Of a DNA stretch of 64,000 nt, positions 12,501-25,000 are shown piece by piece. Below the pieces are notes generated by a model. The model did not search any database. It saw nothing but the letters and a program-made list of their open reading frames with translations, and had not been told where the DNA came from. Made by a program: the position numbers and the translations under genes. Each line of letters starts with the position of its first letter. The first letter of the stretch is position 1. Origin of the DNA: Syngnathus acus (taxonomy: Eukaryota; Chordata; Actinopteri; Syngnathiformes; Syngnathidae); the NCBI RefSeq assembly GCF_901709675.1, contig NC_051092.1, positions 4,284,491-4,348,490 of the forward strand, given 5' to 3'.

Positions 12501-15311
12501 CAAATTCCTCTTCAGTTCGGGGGTTACAAATGGCTATGATACAAATATGTAATATATTAAGCATGCTAAATATTCAGGGTTCATTTCAATTGGTAAAAAT
12601 ATTGTTTTAGGGACTCAATTTTCAGGCGTTCAAATTGTTTTTGGCTGCATGGCTGTGGAATGTGCGACCGAGTTGTGCTTAAATGTTCAAAACTGCTGTG
12701 TTCATTTACAAAAGTGTATCATTTTATAAATCGATTATGTGTGAATGATGTGCGTTTATTTCGGACTTAATGTGGGTTTAGTTTGCAGAGTTTGCATGTT
12801 CATGTCGGCCACGTGCTTCGTGCCGGGTGCTCTGGCTCCCTCCCATATTCTAAAAAAAAAAAAATACATTTCATTGAATACTCTAAATTGTTCATTGTGT
12901 GAATGTAAGAAGGACTACTCTGTTGTTGTTTGGCTACCAGCCAGTGTGCATTTCTTCAAATCTGTATTTTGCAATCCCTGTCTAAGTTTAAACCTAAAAC
13001 AAAGAAAAGTAAATATTGTTTGTTGTGGTTATTCTAACGATGAACACAAATGGTGCAGCAATACAAGTAAACAGAAAATATTTATTGAGAAAATGACATC
13101 ACATTTTTCCTCTTTTGCCGATTAGTTTTCATTTGAGGGATCCATAACTTAATTTTAATCTGTAAATTGGGTCAATTTATAATCGAACGGGTACTGGAAC
13201 ACCCAAAGCACATGCACACACTATGTACAGTACAATGGTAGTCTGTATGTCCAACCTCATGTTTGACTAAACATTGCAGTCAGTACAGCTGCTTGAGCTG
13301 AAAGGTCGTGCGTGAGTATTGCCAGGCAAGGTTCGAGCTCGCAAGCATATGTGTGTGTAGTGGCGTCCCGCAGGGCAGCTGACACAAGTGTGCGTTGCAA
13401 TGGGTGCAACAGGTGGAAGCCGTGGAACGCGAATGTTTGAATACTTTATTGTTGGTGTGTTTTTTTAATATTTTTTTTTGGAACTGCAATGTACCGACTC
13501 TGCTTTGTTAGTGTCTGTGTGCGATGTGCGTGTGGGTGTAAAGAAGGAGTCGCTCTGAGACGCCACGGCGCTCATCCCACATAGCGATCATTCCTCCTCG
13601 GCTCGCATGAGAATGAAGAATAATGCCTCGCATATGAGCCTCCGACAACAGACGTCGCCCTCCCTTTGTTGCTGCGTTTTTGTGCTAGGCGGGCAAAAAA
13701 AAAAAAAAAATGCCAAAGAAAATTTGTTTTGTGTTGTCAAACCAGTTGTCCTTTGCAGCTTTGTTAAGCAGTCCGAGCGGTCGATTTGTGCGTCTTGTTG
13801 TGGTTTGCCGTGCAACAGCTGAGTTGAGACTAGAACTGCAGTACTGAAACGTTTTACAATACCGCCATGATGGCCATGGATTTTTTTTTTTAGATCCATA
13901 CCAGTGCAAATATTCACTCTTATACAGAGTTGAATACCTCCAGTAATTTCTTAAAGATCTCATTTACCACAATAAACAAAATAATGTGAACCAAGATTTG
14001 TTTGCCCATGTGTCAGATTGCCACAGCATAGCGCCACCTACTGCCGAGTAGGACTTAATTGATGTCAGATTTCCCCCCCCCCCTTTTTAAGTATCCATGA
14101 ATGGTGTGCACACATATTTGTGTGAACTCAGCAAAACAGCGACAACAAAACCGGCCCGCTGGTCTGGGCAGCCTGACCCCATAGCGTGGCCGTATTGACA
14201 TCGACATTCCCCAGATGATTAGTGCAGGTCGAGACAAACCAAAAAAAAGAAAGTTTCAAAAAACTAAAAAAAAAATTATCATTTGTTTTCCTGTAATGAG
14301 ATAAGCAAGAGTTTCAATTGCTCGTCTTTCCCTGTGATGGGTTTCATAATCATAAAAAAGGTTTGTGATATGGTTTTGAAGTATATTGTTTTGGTGACTA
14401 TGACTCTTGTTTGTTTCGACTGGGTAAGCAGTTGTGTTGCCGCGGCACCAGCTGGGGGGATTATCCCGTTGAGCAGATCCAGGCAAGAGGGGCCTCGCTG
14501 GGGGTGAGTGGAGAGAGCTTTTTGTTAATTAACCTGCTGGACAGTTTGACTTTGCGAGTACCAAGCAGAATGCTAATAGTTTATTGTAAAAATCTTGCTG
14601 ACCCTGTTGAGGAGCTGAAGCTGGTTTGACAAAATTGGAATTTGGAATACAAATTATATTTGTAGGAAGCGTCTGTCTTATTTCAATATCTCGGAGGTTC
14701 ATATTTCATTTTTTTAATGTATTTAGTGGGGCCGCGTAGATGTTTCATTTTTGGCATTTTAATCGAGACTTAAAAAAAATGTCTCCTGGATTCTTTAGAA
14801 ATGTACAGCCAATGCATCACAGGAAAAGTTAGAAGGTAGACCCTTGACAGCCCAGTCTAATCTTCTTTGAAGCCGCCGTCCTTTACAAGTCACTCACACT
14901 CATGTTTGGGCTTACGAGTGACGTGGGCGCCCGCCTCCCCCCCCTGCCCTTTTCTTGCCCTAAATGGGCAGGCTGGGGAGTCCGAACGCGGCGGACAAAG
15001 CTCCAATTGTACTGACTCATGAGGTCCTTCTCCGCAAGGAGCTTCCGTCTTGGCCCCTTTCCATTTTGCACGCACATCCTCAACAACATTGTGTCGAGAG
15101 CAAACAGGATGTCCATCTGTCGCTGGACATGTCTGCGCTTCCGCCCCGTGCCTGTGTAGCGCACGGAGTTCAAGGGGCGTCCAGCTTAATTAGCATCATT
15201 TAATTGGCTCTTATGGAATGTTACGCCTCGACAATTAAGAACTCAGAAAGCAAGAGTGAAGGTGAGGAAATGGGCGAAAACAAAAATCTCCCTCTGGCCT
15301 TAATAAGCTGC

Positions 15312-15332
15312 GTGTGTGTGTGTGTGTGTGTA
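15312..15332. repeat. (GT)n microsatellite
   Basis: About ten GT units within tead4 intron 1. Confidence 0.85.
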
Positions 15333-15790
15333 TGCGAGTCTGGATGGTGATCCCTCTTTAATGTGGCTCCTCGTGTATTGACTTTGGGCCCCCGCAGCGC
15401 TCCCTCCTTCCCCTTCCAGCTCATCTTCGCACCAGGCGCCGCTTGATTTGTTTTCTCGCCTGCACTAACCCAATCAAACTGACTTTTTATATATACGTTG
15501 CTTTGGACAGCTGTGGGCTAGTAGGGACTTTTATGGCAATAGCAAAGGACCCGATGGGTTTTGTATTTAATACAGAGTCGTTGTTCAGGTAATGGTTAGG
15601 AGGTGTTGATACCTGATTGTTTTCTTTACGGCTTTACGGAAACATGGCGGAGACCAGAATTTGCCATTCCGACTGTCTATTTGTTGGTCGATGGGGCAGT
15701 TGTACCGATGATATGAACTCTGCCTAGCAACTGGTGTCATGCAAAAAGCATAATGTAAACGAGAATCTTCTGAGAAATCTGGGGAGAGTT

Positions 15791-15819
15791 AAAATAAATA
15801 AATAAATAAATAAATAAAT
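15791..15819. repeat. (AAAT)n tetranucleotide array
   Basis: About seven AAAT/AATA units in tead4 intron 1. Confidence 0.85.
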
Positions 15820-16082
15820 TTAAAAAAACTCTCTGACTTTGAATGTGTATGACTTTATTAGGCCTCAGCCAGCAAGTGAGGTGGGTGTCGAGTGAAAGTT
15901 GAGTTGGGTTTTGTTAGCGCAAGTTAGCTTGTGTCAGGGCTAGCTGTTAACCGGCTAACCGTTAGCCTCTCCCGCAGCCGTTGCGTTTGAATGTTTACGA
16001 AAAAAGTGATGACAAGCATGGCTGTAGCTAACCTTGGCCATTATCTTCCTTTCATAGCACTATTTTTATTTTCTCTTTCAGG

Positions 16083-19000
16083 GCTCCCCTGCCAACACGA
16101 TCACGTTGCTGGACTCCACACAAGCAGGAGCGAACCATCGAGCCAACCCATCTCTCTTTTCCACCCTCACCTGTCCCGAAGCACCTCCCGAGCCTCCCAG
16201 CCCTCGCTCCGTGGTCCCCTTCCCCTCTTCCCACCACGTCTACGGAGTGGGTGCCGGCTCCCTCCCCCAGGGCTGGGAGCGAGGAGCTGGGCGACCCGCT
16301 AGACAAGCCCTTAGAGAACGATGCGGAGGGCGTGTGGAGCCCCGACATCGAGCAGAGCTTCCAAGAGGCCCTGGCTATCTACCCGCCTTGTGGCCGGAGG
16401 AAGATCATCCTCTCTGATGAGGGCAAGATGTACGGTACGCCCCGCCCCTCTTTCACTTTCACTTTCACATGGATGACAAAAAGTATTTTACACACGTGCA
16501 CGCACATCGACCTACTTGGGTTCCCAGCACAGCTGTCACTTCCACTCAGTCCCACTTGCATTGTGAAACATCTTGCAAGTCTGTTTAGAAATATATATTT
16601 TCTAATCTGATGAATTGGAAGGTGTCGTGGTTCATGATTACCATCCCGACAGTTTTCTTCTTTTTGATATTTTCTTAAGACAGGCAGCCAACTGATTCTT
16701 GTTAATGAAGGTATTAGAATATATAAATAATATGAATAAATAAGAATAAATAAATAGTCATCATAATTATTCTACGATGTGAAGAATGTTTTTCTCTTCG
16801 CTTTTCCATTTGACCAGCTCAGCAAATTCAAATAATGTGTTAGCGCCGCCAAGCAGGTGTCCGCAAAGGTAAGCCGGCGTTCATTCATGACATGTCGCTG
16901 AAAGACATTTGCCACCAAATGGCCTTGGCATGGCGTGTCCTGTCTTGGACGGATCCGGTTGTTGGAAAACGCATCGGTTGGACACGAGTATTGGCGCTAT
17001 CAGACGAGCTCCGTCATCGCCTAGCGTTGGGACGGCGCCAAAGCGCTACTTGAACACGTAGCATTGCCACCATACCTTGACAAGATCACCATGGACGGGC
17101 TGTGGGGGGGGGGGTTCTTTGCCACGGGGATAAAAGGTTCCAAGGGGAAAGTGCGATGGTAGAGTGGGGAAAAAAGCGGAGGGGTCCGGTCTGGGGGAGG
17201 GTCGGCCATCGCACCGGGGAGCACACTGGACTTCCAGGAATGGCATGTGCACTTGGTCGTCCGGGGGTTCAAGGCAGCTCAGCTGTAACCCTAAACCAGA
17301 ATAGACGTTTACCCTTTGAGCGCCTGGAGGGGAGGGCGGGGGCAAATAAACACCAAGGTGGACAGTGGTTTCTTGCACAGCTCACCCACACCTGTCCCCT
17401 CTCTGTACACGAGCGCTATTTCAGGGATTTACCTCGTCGTCACCTCCCTCTTTGAAAATCATTCTACCTCTCCAGCTCTTCTTACTTTTCAGTCCCCCAA
17501 GTTTCCTCACACAACCGTTTCCCCGAAGCTGACCAGACGCTTCATCGTTTGTAGCCCCGCCCCCTCCCTCGCAGTTCCGCAGGTGCTCGCTAAATCACCA
17601 TCTAAGGTCACCAAGTCGAGTCAGTCAAGCAGCCGCGATCAATGCAAAGCCACTTTGGCGGTCTTTGGTCGTCTCTCGGGGGGCGGCCAAATAAAATGTC
17701 TACCGGGCGATGAGTTGCAAAGGTTACCTCGTGGCCTTCCGCTAGCTAAATACGGACTCGGAGACAAAACAGCAAAATAACAATGCGACATACTCTGAAT
17801 TTTAGGCCGAATTCCCGGCTGAGGAATGAATGCCTTTCTCTGGCACAACTATGACATTGAGTCTCTCAGGGCGGCATCGTCGGAGGAATGTGGGCTGCCT
17901 TGTAGCCATTGTGAATTCCGTAATTGAAGGGAATGTTTTCAGCTCCCTTGTCATACATTTGCCGCATTCTTCCCGGCCCTTGAGCTCATTACTCAGCAGG
18001 CCTATTAGCTGACGGTTTCGAGGATATTGTGGCGGTTCCGTGCGCCCGTGGTAATTCGACATGCCGTCCCGCCAAGGAAAACATTTCCTGCCTTGTGTGG
18101 CTCTCACGCTGGAGTAATAGAAAGAAGAAAAAAAACAGTTGGTTGTCGTGTGGAATGTGGCGTATGAAATGAAATGTTTGTTCGCCTCCGTTCAAGATGC
18201 GTTATTCGCTCGCTGACTCGGGTCGTTGCATCCTGTTTGATGCAGCTGTTTGCTTTGGTCACACTTGAGTCGCTAACAGCTGTGAGAGCAGCTCTTATCC
18301 GGGATTTGGACCGTTTTGTTCATGTGGGATAAAAAGGAGAGAAGGCTTTCCTTGCTCTTGTGAATCAAGTCAAAAAGCTGACAGGATTTTCACACAGTTT
18401 TGTAAACAAAGAATATGCGCGCCGCCAAACGTTATCCCGCTAAGCTCCTTCGCGTCGCCCGTTATTCCATTGTTGTCTTTTTTGTGTGCTGATATAAATA
18501 TGTTATACGGCTCTCAAGGGGTTCTCATTAAAAACGTGACGTAAAGGTCAGTGGGAAGCAACGGGGAGCCCTTTCGCTCGAGTGTAAACTTTGCCAGTCA
18601 AGTGAGAGATTCAACGGCAGTCTTGACCTGGTGCCGCTTGAGCGAAAGCATCAGGAAGGCAAAAACAACCTAATTTGGGTTAGAATTGGACAGACCCAGG
18701 AATTTCCACCACTAAACTTATGGCTACTACTGGATATACAAAAAAATGCGGAGTTCCGCAGGGCAGCTTTCTAGAACCATTTGTAAAGTTTGTCACTAGA
18801 CTAGTATTCAAAAACGCAAAGTAGTTATTCTTAGTAATAAATGAATGCAAAATGAAAATAAACTACCAAATCTTTGATGCAATTAGGTACATATTAATAT
18901 TATTACTCATCGTTCGAAGCATATCAGTCACCCTGAAGATTCTTGCATCATGGCCACTGGTGTGTTTGACTCATTGTTAGCATCGACATGACTAGCGTCT

Positions 19001-22000
19001 TTTCGGAGAACAAACAAACCTCACGGGGGTGAGGGAGGGAAATCACACTCAACCAAGACATTCCGTCAGCCTTAATGTGATCTTCCACTGAGAGCAGTGG
19101 AAGGAAATCTGAAAAAGGCACTTTGCATGTTTTGATGTCAGATTTTGCTTCAGATTAGTTATGTTCAGATGTATGGTCTGCAGGGTTTGCACAAACAGGA
19201 CATGGACCTGTGGGGCAATGTCGGAGCGGCAGATGCAGAAGTCAGTATATTGGAATGTCGGGAACGTCCTGATCACGCTGGGCCATTGAAGTAGATTTAT
19301 GACCTGCCTGGTCCAAGGATTGACTGCGGAGGGGGACACCAGGGTGTGCCCTTACTGACTCCGTCAACCTACACCAAAATGCATGATGGACCGAGTCAGA
19401 GACACCACTGTACAGTCGGTATAAAAAGTCTACACATCCCTATAGCAATTGAGGCTGGTGACTTTTTGTATCCACTGCATAATGTAAATTGAATCAAATT
19501 TATTTTTACGTGGAAAACATCGTTGGTTAGTTGATAATTATTTTTGGTTGGCAGCCGTTTGGTAATGTGCAATACCGCCACCTATAGGATTGGAGTGGAA
19601 GTCATAAAATTGCAAAACCTCCTACACGTCACACCGGGTTGGCACAAGTCGCTTGCCTGGCTAATTCTCACTAGATGATCTCAACACCGAGTGAATGACT
19701 CACTTCTGATCTCGTGGGTGTGTCGGAAAATATTTTTAACGGGACCTTCCCCAAGCATTCGGCCAAGAAGTGGCGAGCATCTGATACGAGAACAAAATCA
19801 ACACGTATTATTGCTTTAAGTCACTTTCCAATCTGGGCCCCAGTTTTGTATTGCAGTCTTTCTATAAAGTCCCTTCAGAGCATCATTTTTAGAAACCCTT
19901 GTAGTAATTCTACACTTGTTTGTGGGTTCGCTCTTTTGGCTAACAGATGTTATATTAGCATCAATCTAGAACTCTAAAAACTTCCTGCTTCTTTACCTGA
20001 AGGATCATTTTAACTTATAAGTTTTCAGAACGTTCTTTTTTTTGTTTGTTGAAGGCATCTGGTCTAGTCTCGTGAATCATATTCCTGATTTTGTGAAGAT
20101 GATGGGGCTGAAAGGGAAGCGCATGACCGTTGCCCTCCGGCGTAACTGGAGCCTCTCGGGCGAGGGTGACTGCGGCGAGGGGAACGAGGCCAAGATTTAC
20201 TGTGGGCGTAAAGGCCTATTCCATAAACATTGACACACACACGCCAGCTGCCTGGCAGTGTCACTAGACTGGGCGCCCTTTTGGTGCGGTGGCCTGTGCT
20301 GTCTGTCCCGGGTCGGGTCCCGAGGATCTGATAGCCGCCGCGGTCGGTCGCCACCTGCTTGGCCAATGTGAGCTGTCTGTCATTAGTGGACGTGCGCTGA
20401 TCCGCACCGGCTGCGTCAGTACAAGTGTGGACTGTCACTCTTTGACACTAAAGCCAGCCTTCACGCAGGACACGTGTACTTGGACGTATATATCTTGCAA
20501 CAGACCAGCGTGTCCAGATTTTATTCTCAATGTCGCACACAGAAAAATTGACTGATGTACCATTTTGAAAATTCGGCGACTTTTATTAAAGTCAAGTTCA
20601 ACACAAGAGCCACTCAATTGAGCTGGTGTGACAAAAATTAATTATTCTATTTAATTATGTCACCACTTTGTTTATTTTTATTTAATTTATTTTAATTTTA
20701 TCTTTTATAAGAACATATTTCCATTCATTTTAATGGGAAAATATTTTTGAGATACAAACGGATCGTCATAGTGACTCTGCAGTTACACAAGGGAAAATTG
20801 TTCATACCGCTCCGAATTGCATTTGGTCCTCTGAGTATAAATGAATATTCACATTATCTGTAAAAAAAAAAAAAAAAAAAAAAAAAGTGAAAGCAAAGAT
20901 GCATCTTAAAATAGTGTTGTTTTCATTCCAGGACGTAACGAGCTGATCGCACGCTACATCAAACTCCGCACTGGAAAAACGCGGACCAGGAAGCAGGTGA
21001 GTCCAACCATCCCTATTTTTGAAGCCCTTTAGAAAGTCCTCCCCTGCTGAGTGATGCTCCCTTGGGCAGCCGCCATCCCGATGACTGATTCGGGGCCAGC
21101 CGCCCGGCCTACGGATGCAATGGGATCGCGCGTTGGCGCGTTTTCTTTTTTGCGCCCCGTCGCTTGTTAGAAGCGGCGAGAAGCTGGGGAATACGGCCGT
21201 GCGGGTCGGGCGAGGGATTTGCAACGCTATCCTCAAGCGTGGCATCTGATACGCACGGCCTGATGTAGTGGTGGCAATGATGGATGAAGATCAGCTAAGT
21301 CATCTGGCACGGTCGCTGTAGGAGGGCTGCTGACGGATCCGAGGCGGACGACTTTCTTGACTTGAAAATGAGAGGACAACTTTTCCGCTCTTGTCAACAT
21401 TTATGAAATGCCACTAACAAAAAATGATTGCTACTTATTGGCTGTTGAGCGGTGCAACTGTGGAGCTTCTGGATGATCTCAGGATGATCTGACTTGAAGC
21501 CATAGCACCTGCAGTTTGACAAAAGTCCTTCAAAGTCTGAGGCTGACCGTTTTGTTTGCATTTGAGACTTTTATTAGGTAAATACTGGTCATAGATAGTT
21601 AACTTTTTTTTTTTTGGTGTGTCCTCCAGGTGTCCAGTCACATTCAGGTGCTTGCACGTCGGAAGGCCCGGGAGATCCAGGTGAAGCTGAAGGTACGCTA
21701 CGTGAGTCAACCTTTATTTCCTTACTTTTCTTAATTATTATGAAATAGCAGATGACAAGATGTTTCCAACACACAAAAAGTAAGTTGCAGTAACATATCT
21801 TGATTATTTTTTTATGATTCATTTTTTATTTATTAGTATTTATTATTATATATTATCATTTTATTAGATATTTGTTTATGTATTTTATTTTATTTTATTT
21901 TGTCCTGTTCTTGCTATGAAGAAGGGGCATCGCTTTCAGTCCTAATGGAGCGTGTCATGTATTCACATTCCAATTGGCCGATTAAATTGCAGCCTCTAAT

Positions 22001-25000
22001 TGAGGTTTTTAATGGTGACGTTTCATGAAACTTATTTCAAAAATCCCCGAGGCGTTACCGTGTACAATTATGAGCACGCCGAACAAACCACAATTGTCAG
22101 GGAACAAATGAATCCCCCCGTGTTATTTCCCCCCCTCAAGCGATGACCACTCCAAAGTGTTCCGGTGTCATCCCAGTCCCTCCAGTACTTTCTCAGTTTG
22201 CATTTCTCCCTCACATAGCCGCTTTAGCAGCCGGCAGCGGGACGCTTCCTTGTCATGCGAGCCTTCAGCTGGCTGAGCCTCTCATGAGTCACGGGGTTAG
22301 CCAATACGACGGAGGGGCGATTTTTAAAATACTCCTCTGCTGTAACTGAGATCTGGAGCGCTGGCAGCCCCGCTCCCATATTTCAACGATGAAGAATGCG
22401 TCGGGTGGCCTTGCCGTTAAAGTCCGCTGTGCTTTCAGGAAACCACGGCGGATTTGGGCAGAGGCGTATCGCATTGCCACAAAGCACAGGACAGACGGTT
22501 GACGAGCAGCTGACGATGTTGTTTTGTTTTTCTCTTTTTAGCGACATCTTTTTCGTTTTCTCCCGACCGTAATGATTATATCACCTCGTTACCTGATTAC
22601 TCCTCCAACATAAGCTCCTTGTCGTCACCCCGACAAAGCAATAAAGCAAAGAATATCACCTTATCTTCACCTGCGCCGCAAAGTAGCTTCCGGCTCTTCG
22701 GCGCCCCCTGCAGGAGCTCCGCGCCTACTGAGTGCTCCCCCGTTTGCGTTACTGTGTCCCCCTCTCCGTCCTCCTTCCATAGGACCAGGCCGCCAAAGAC
22801 AAGGCGCTACAGAGCATGGCCACCATGTCCTCGGCCCAGATCATCTCGCCCGCGGCCTTCCAGAACAAGATGGCGCTCCAGGGGCTCTCCAGGTCGGCTT
22901 ACCCCACGAGCGGTGGGGTGAGTCGCTCGACAGTAACCATCAAAAACACATTTCCTCACATTCCACTTTATCTGAGCTACTCTGCCCATTTCTTGCAGTT
23001 TTGGCACGGGGCTCTCCCAGGACAGCCAGGAGGCCACGAAGAGTGAGTGAGCCGCTCTTGGCGTTTGTCGATCGTATCATCCGCGTCTCATCCGATCCGC
23101 TGAATGCGCATCAGATGCATTTCGGATTGGGTGCGCAAATTAGAGCGCCTGGGTGTAAATGATAAAGTCAGCTGTCAGACGTCAGGCATGCCGCCGTGCC
23201 CCCTGCGCCTTTAGAGGTCAGGCGGTCCAATTAGTACATGAGACGGGGTCGCGAGGCAGCCACGGTTCCTGACATGCCTCTCTCTTTCTCTTCTCCCTCA
23301 GCATTAAGCCCTTCTCCCAACAGAGTTACGCCATGCAAGCGTCCGGCCCGGCGCCCATAACAGGTGGGTGTCGTTCTCTTCCTCACTCCTGTCGTGTTGA
23401 CAGAGCGCCACGGCGCAGGCAATATAATACGTGATGATCGTAAAGACGCGGCCGCGCCCGTCTTTGCGTGTTTTGCACTCAAAGCGCCCGCTGTCTTCCC
23501 AGGTTATGAAAGCACTGCGGGGCTGTCCATGTCACCTGGTGCCCCCCCTTGGCAGGGGAGATGTATCGCCGGCTCCAAGCTGCGAATGCTGGAGTTCTCA
23601 GCTTTCCTGGAGCAACCTCAGGACCCGGAGACTGTGAGTGGACAAACAGTTGTTGACCATGTGAAAGTCTTTCTAGTCTTTGATTCATGTACTTATCACT
23701 GGCGGCGCTAGAAGGGGGGCTGTGGGGGCACTGGACCCCCTGAAATTTGCTTGGACCCCCCCAGCTGACTTTTGGGTGTTATTTTTTTGTTTTTAATTAT
23801 TTGGGGGGGGGTTTTACCCACCTGAGAGAACATACTATATCAGCATTTTATGAGAAATTCTCTTTTTTTTTTGTTTTTGTTTTGCAGACACCTGAAATAT
23901 CCTACATTCACTGAAATTTAATGTGACTAACTTTTTTTTTTTTTTGCCTCCCCCAGTTCAACAAACACCTTTTCGTGCACATCGGCCAGTCCAACCCCAG
24001 CTACAGCGACCCGTACCTGGAGTCGGTGGACGTCAGGCAGATCTACGACAAGTTCCCCGAGAAGAAAGGAGGCTTGAAGGAGCTGTTTGACAAGGGGCCG
24101 CACAATGCCTTCTTCCTTGTCAAATTCTGGGTAAAACACTTACACTCATGTGTAAATGAGCTGCAATGGTTTATTTATTCTACTAAATCCTTAAATTGGA
24201 GCCAGGCAGTCCCTCCCAAAGTCATGAGGGTAAAGTACAATACGTGCTCCTGCTAATGTTTTCTCGCACCTGTCGGCTGTTAATGGTCCTCACTGGCTTG
24301 CAAGAGTTGCAGTTAGAGGACATTAAGGACAATTCAGACAGTTAGCACAATGACCCGGAAAAAAAAAAAAACGAGGCATTGATGCAGAGCTCGCTTTTGC
24401 AACGTTTGTATTTTCCCCCCTGATGATGATGATGATGATGATGTGTTACGGCAGCCTTGGGGAGACTGGCAGCTCTGAACTTCACCAGAGGAAATGTGAG
24501 CCCGGCCACCTGTCCCTGTGCGATTACACCCGGTCCAACACTTTTGCGCCCCCTCGCCCCCCCCCCCCCCCCCCCACTCCCCCTGCTCATCCTAATGTAC
24601 TTATTTATAGAGCAGCTCCACCCCAAAACACACATATATGTGAGAAGGGCCAAAGAGCAAAGCGCGATGACCGAACTCAACTTAAGACGGTGACAGATGA
24701 GACTTTTCGCAAGTGTAGTCTGCGGCCACGTAACTGCCCTAAAACACTTTATATAATATATATTTTTTATATATATATTTTTAATTATTTTTAAGTACTA
24801 TAATATTTAAATAATAAAAAATAAATATATATATATATATATGTTTATATTTTATATATACGTATATATGTATATATATTTTTTTTAATAATATACGTCA
24901 AGACTACGTTTGAGATTAGATCAATTCACCAATTGATGTAGTAGTTCAGTCATCAATATATAGTCTGCAAATATTCCTGTCAGGTGACCACGTCTCCCCA

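Larger units (their letters stand above)
11700..16081 (+). other. tead4: tead4 intron 1
   Basis: No coding exon was found in 4.4 kb. It holds a degenerate teleost repeat tail (12310-12500), a TG microsatellite (15312-15332), an AAAT array (15791-15819) and TGGAATGT TEAD-type sites at 12656 and 15214. A C-rich block at 14930-14950 and a TTAATTAGCATCATTTAATTGG-like AT-rich segment near 15187 have homeodomain-type cores but no firm assignment. Confidence 0.5.

Noticed and set aside
20289-20555. Cysteine-rich 88-residue open frame in tead4 intron 2
   Set aside because: No splice signals, signal peptide or recognisable domain; random open frame in GC-rich intron.
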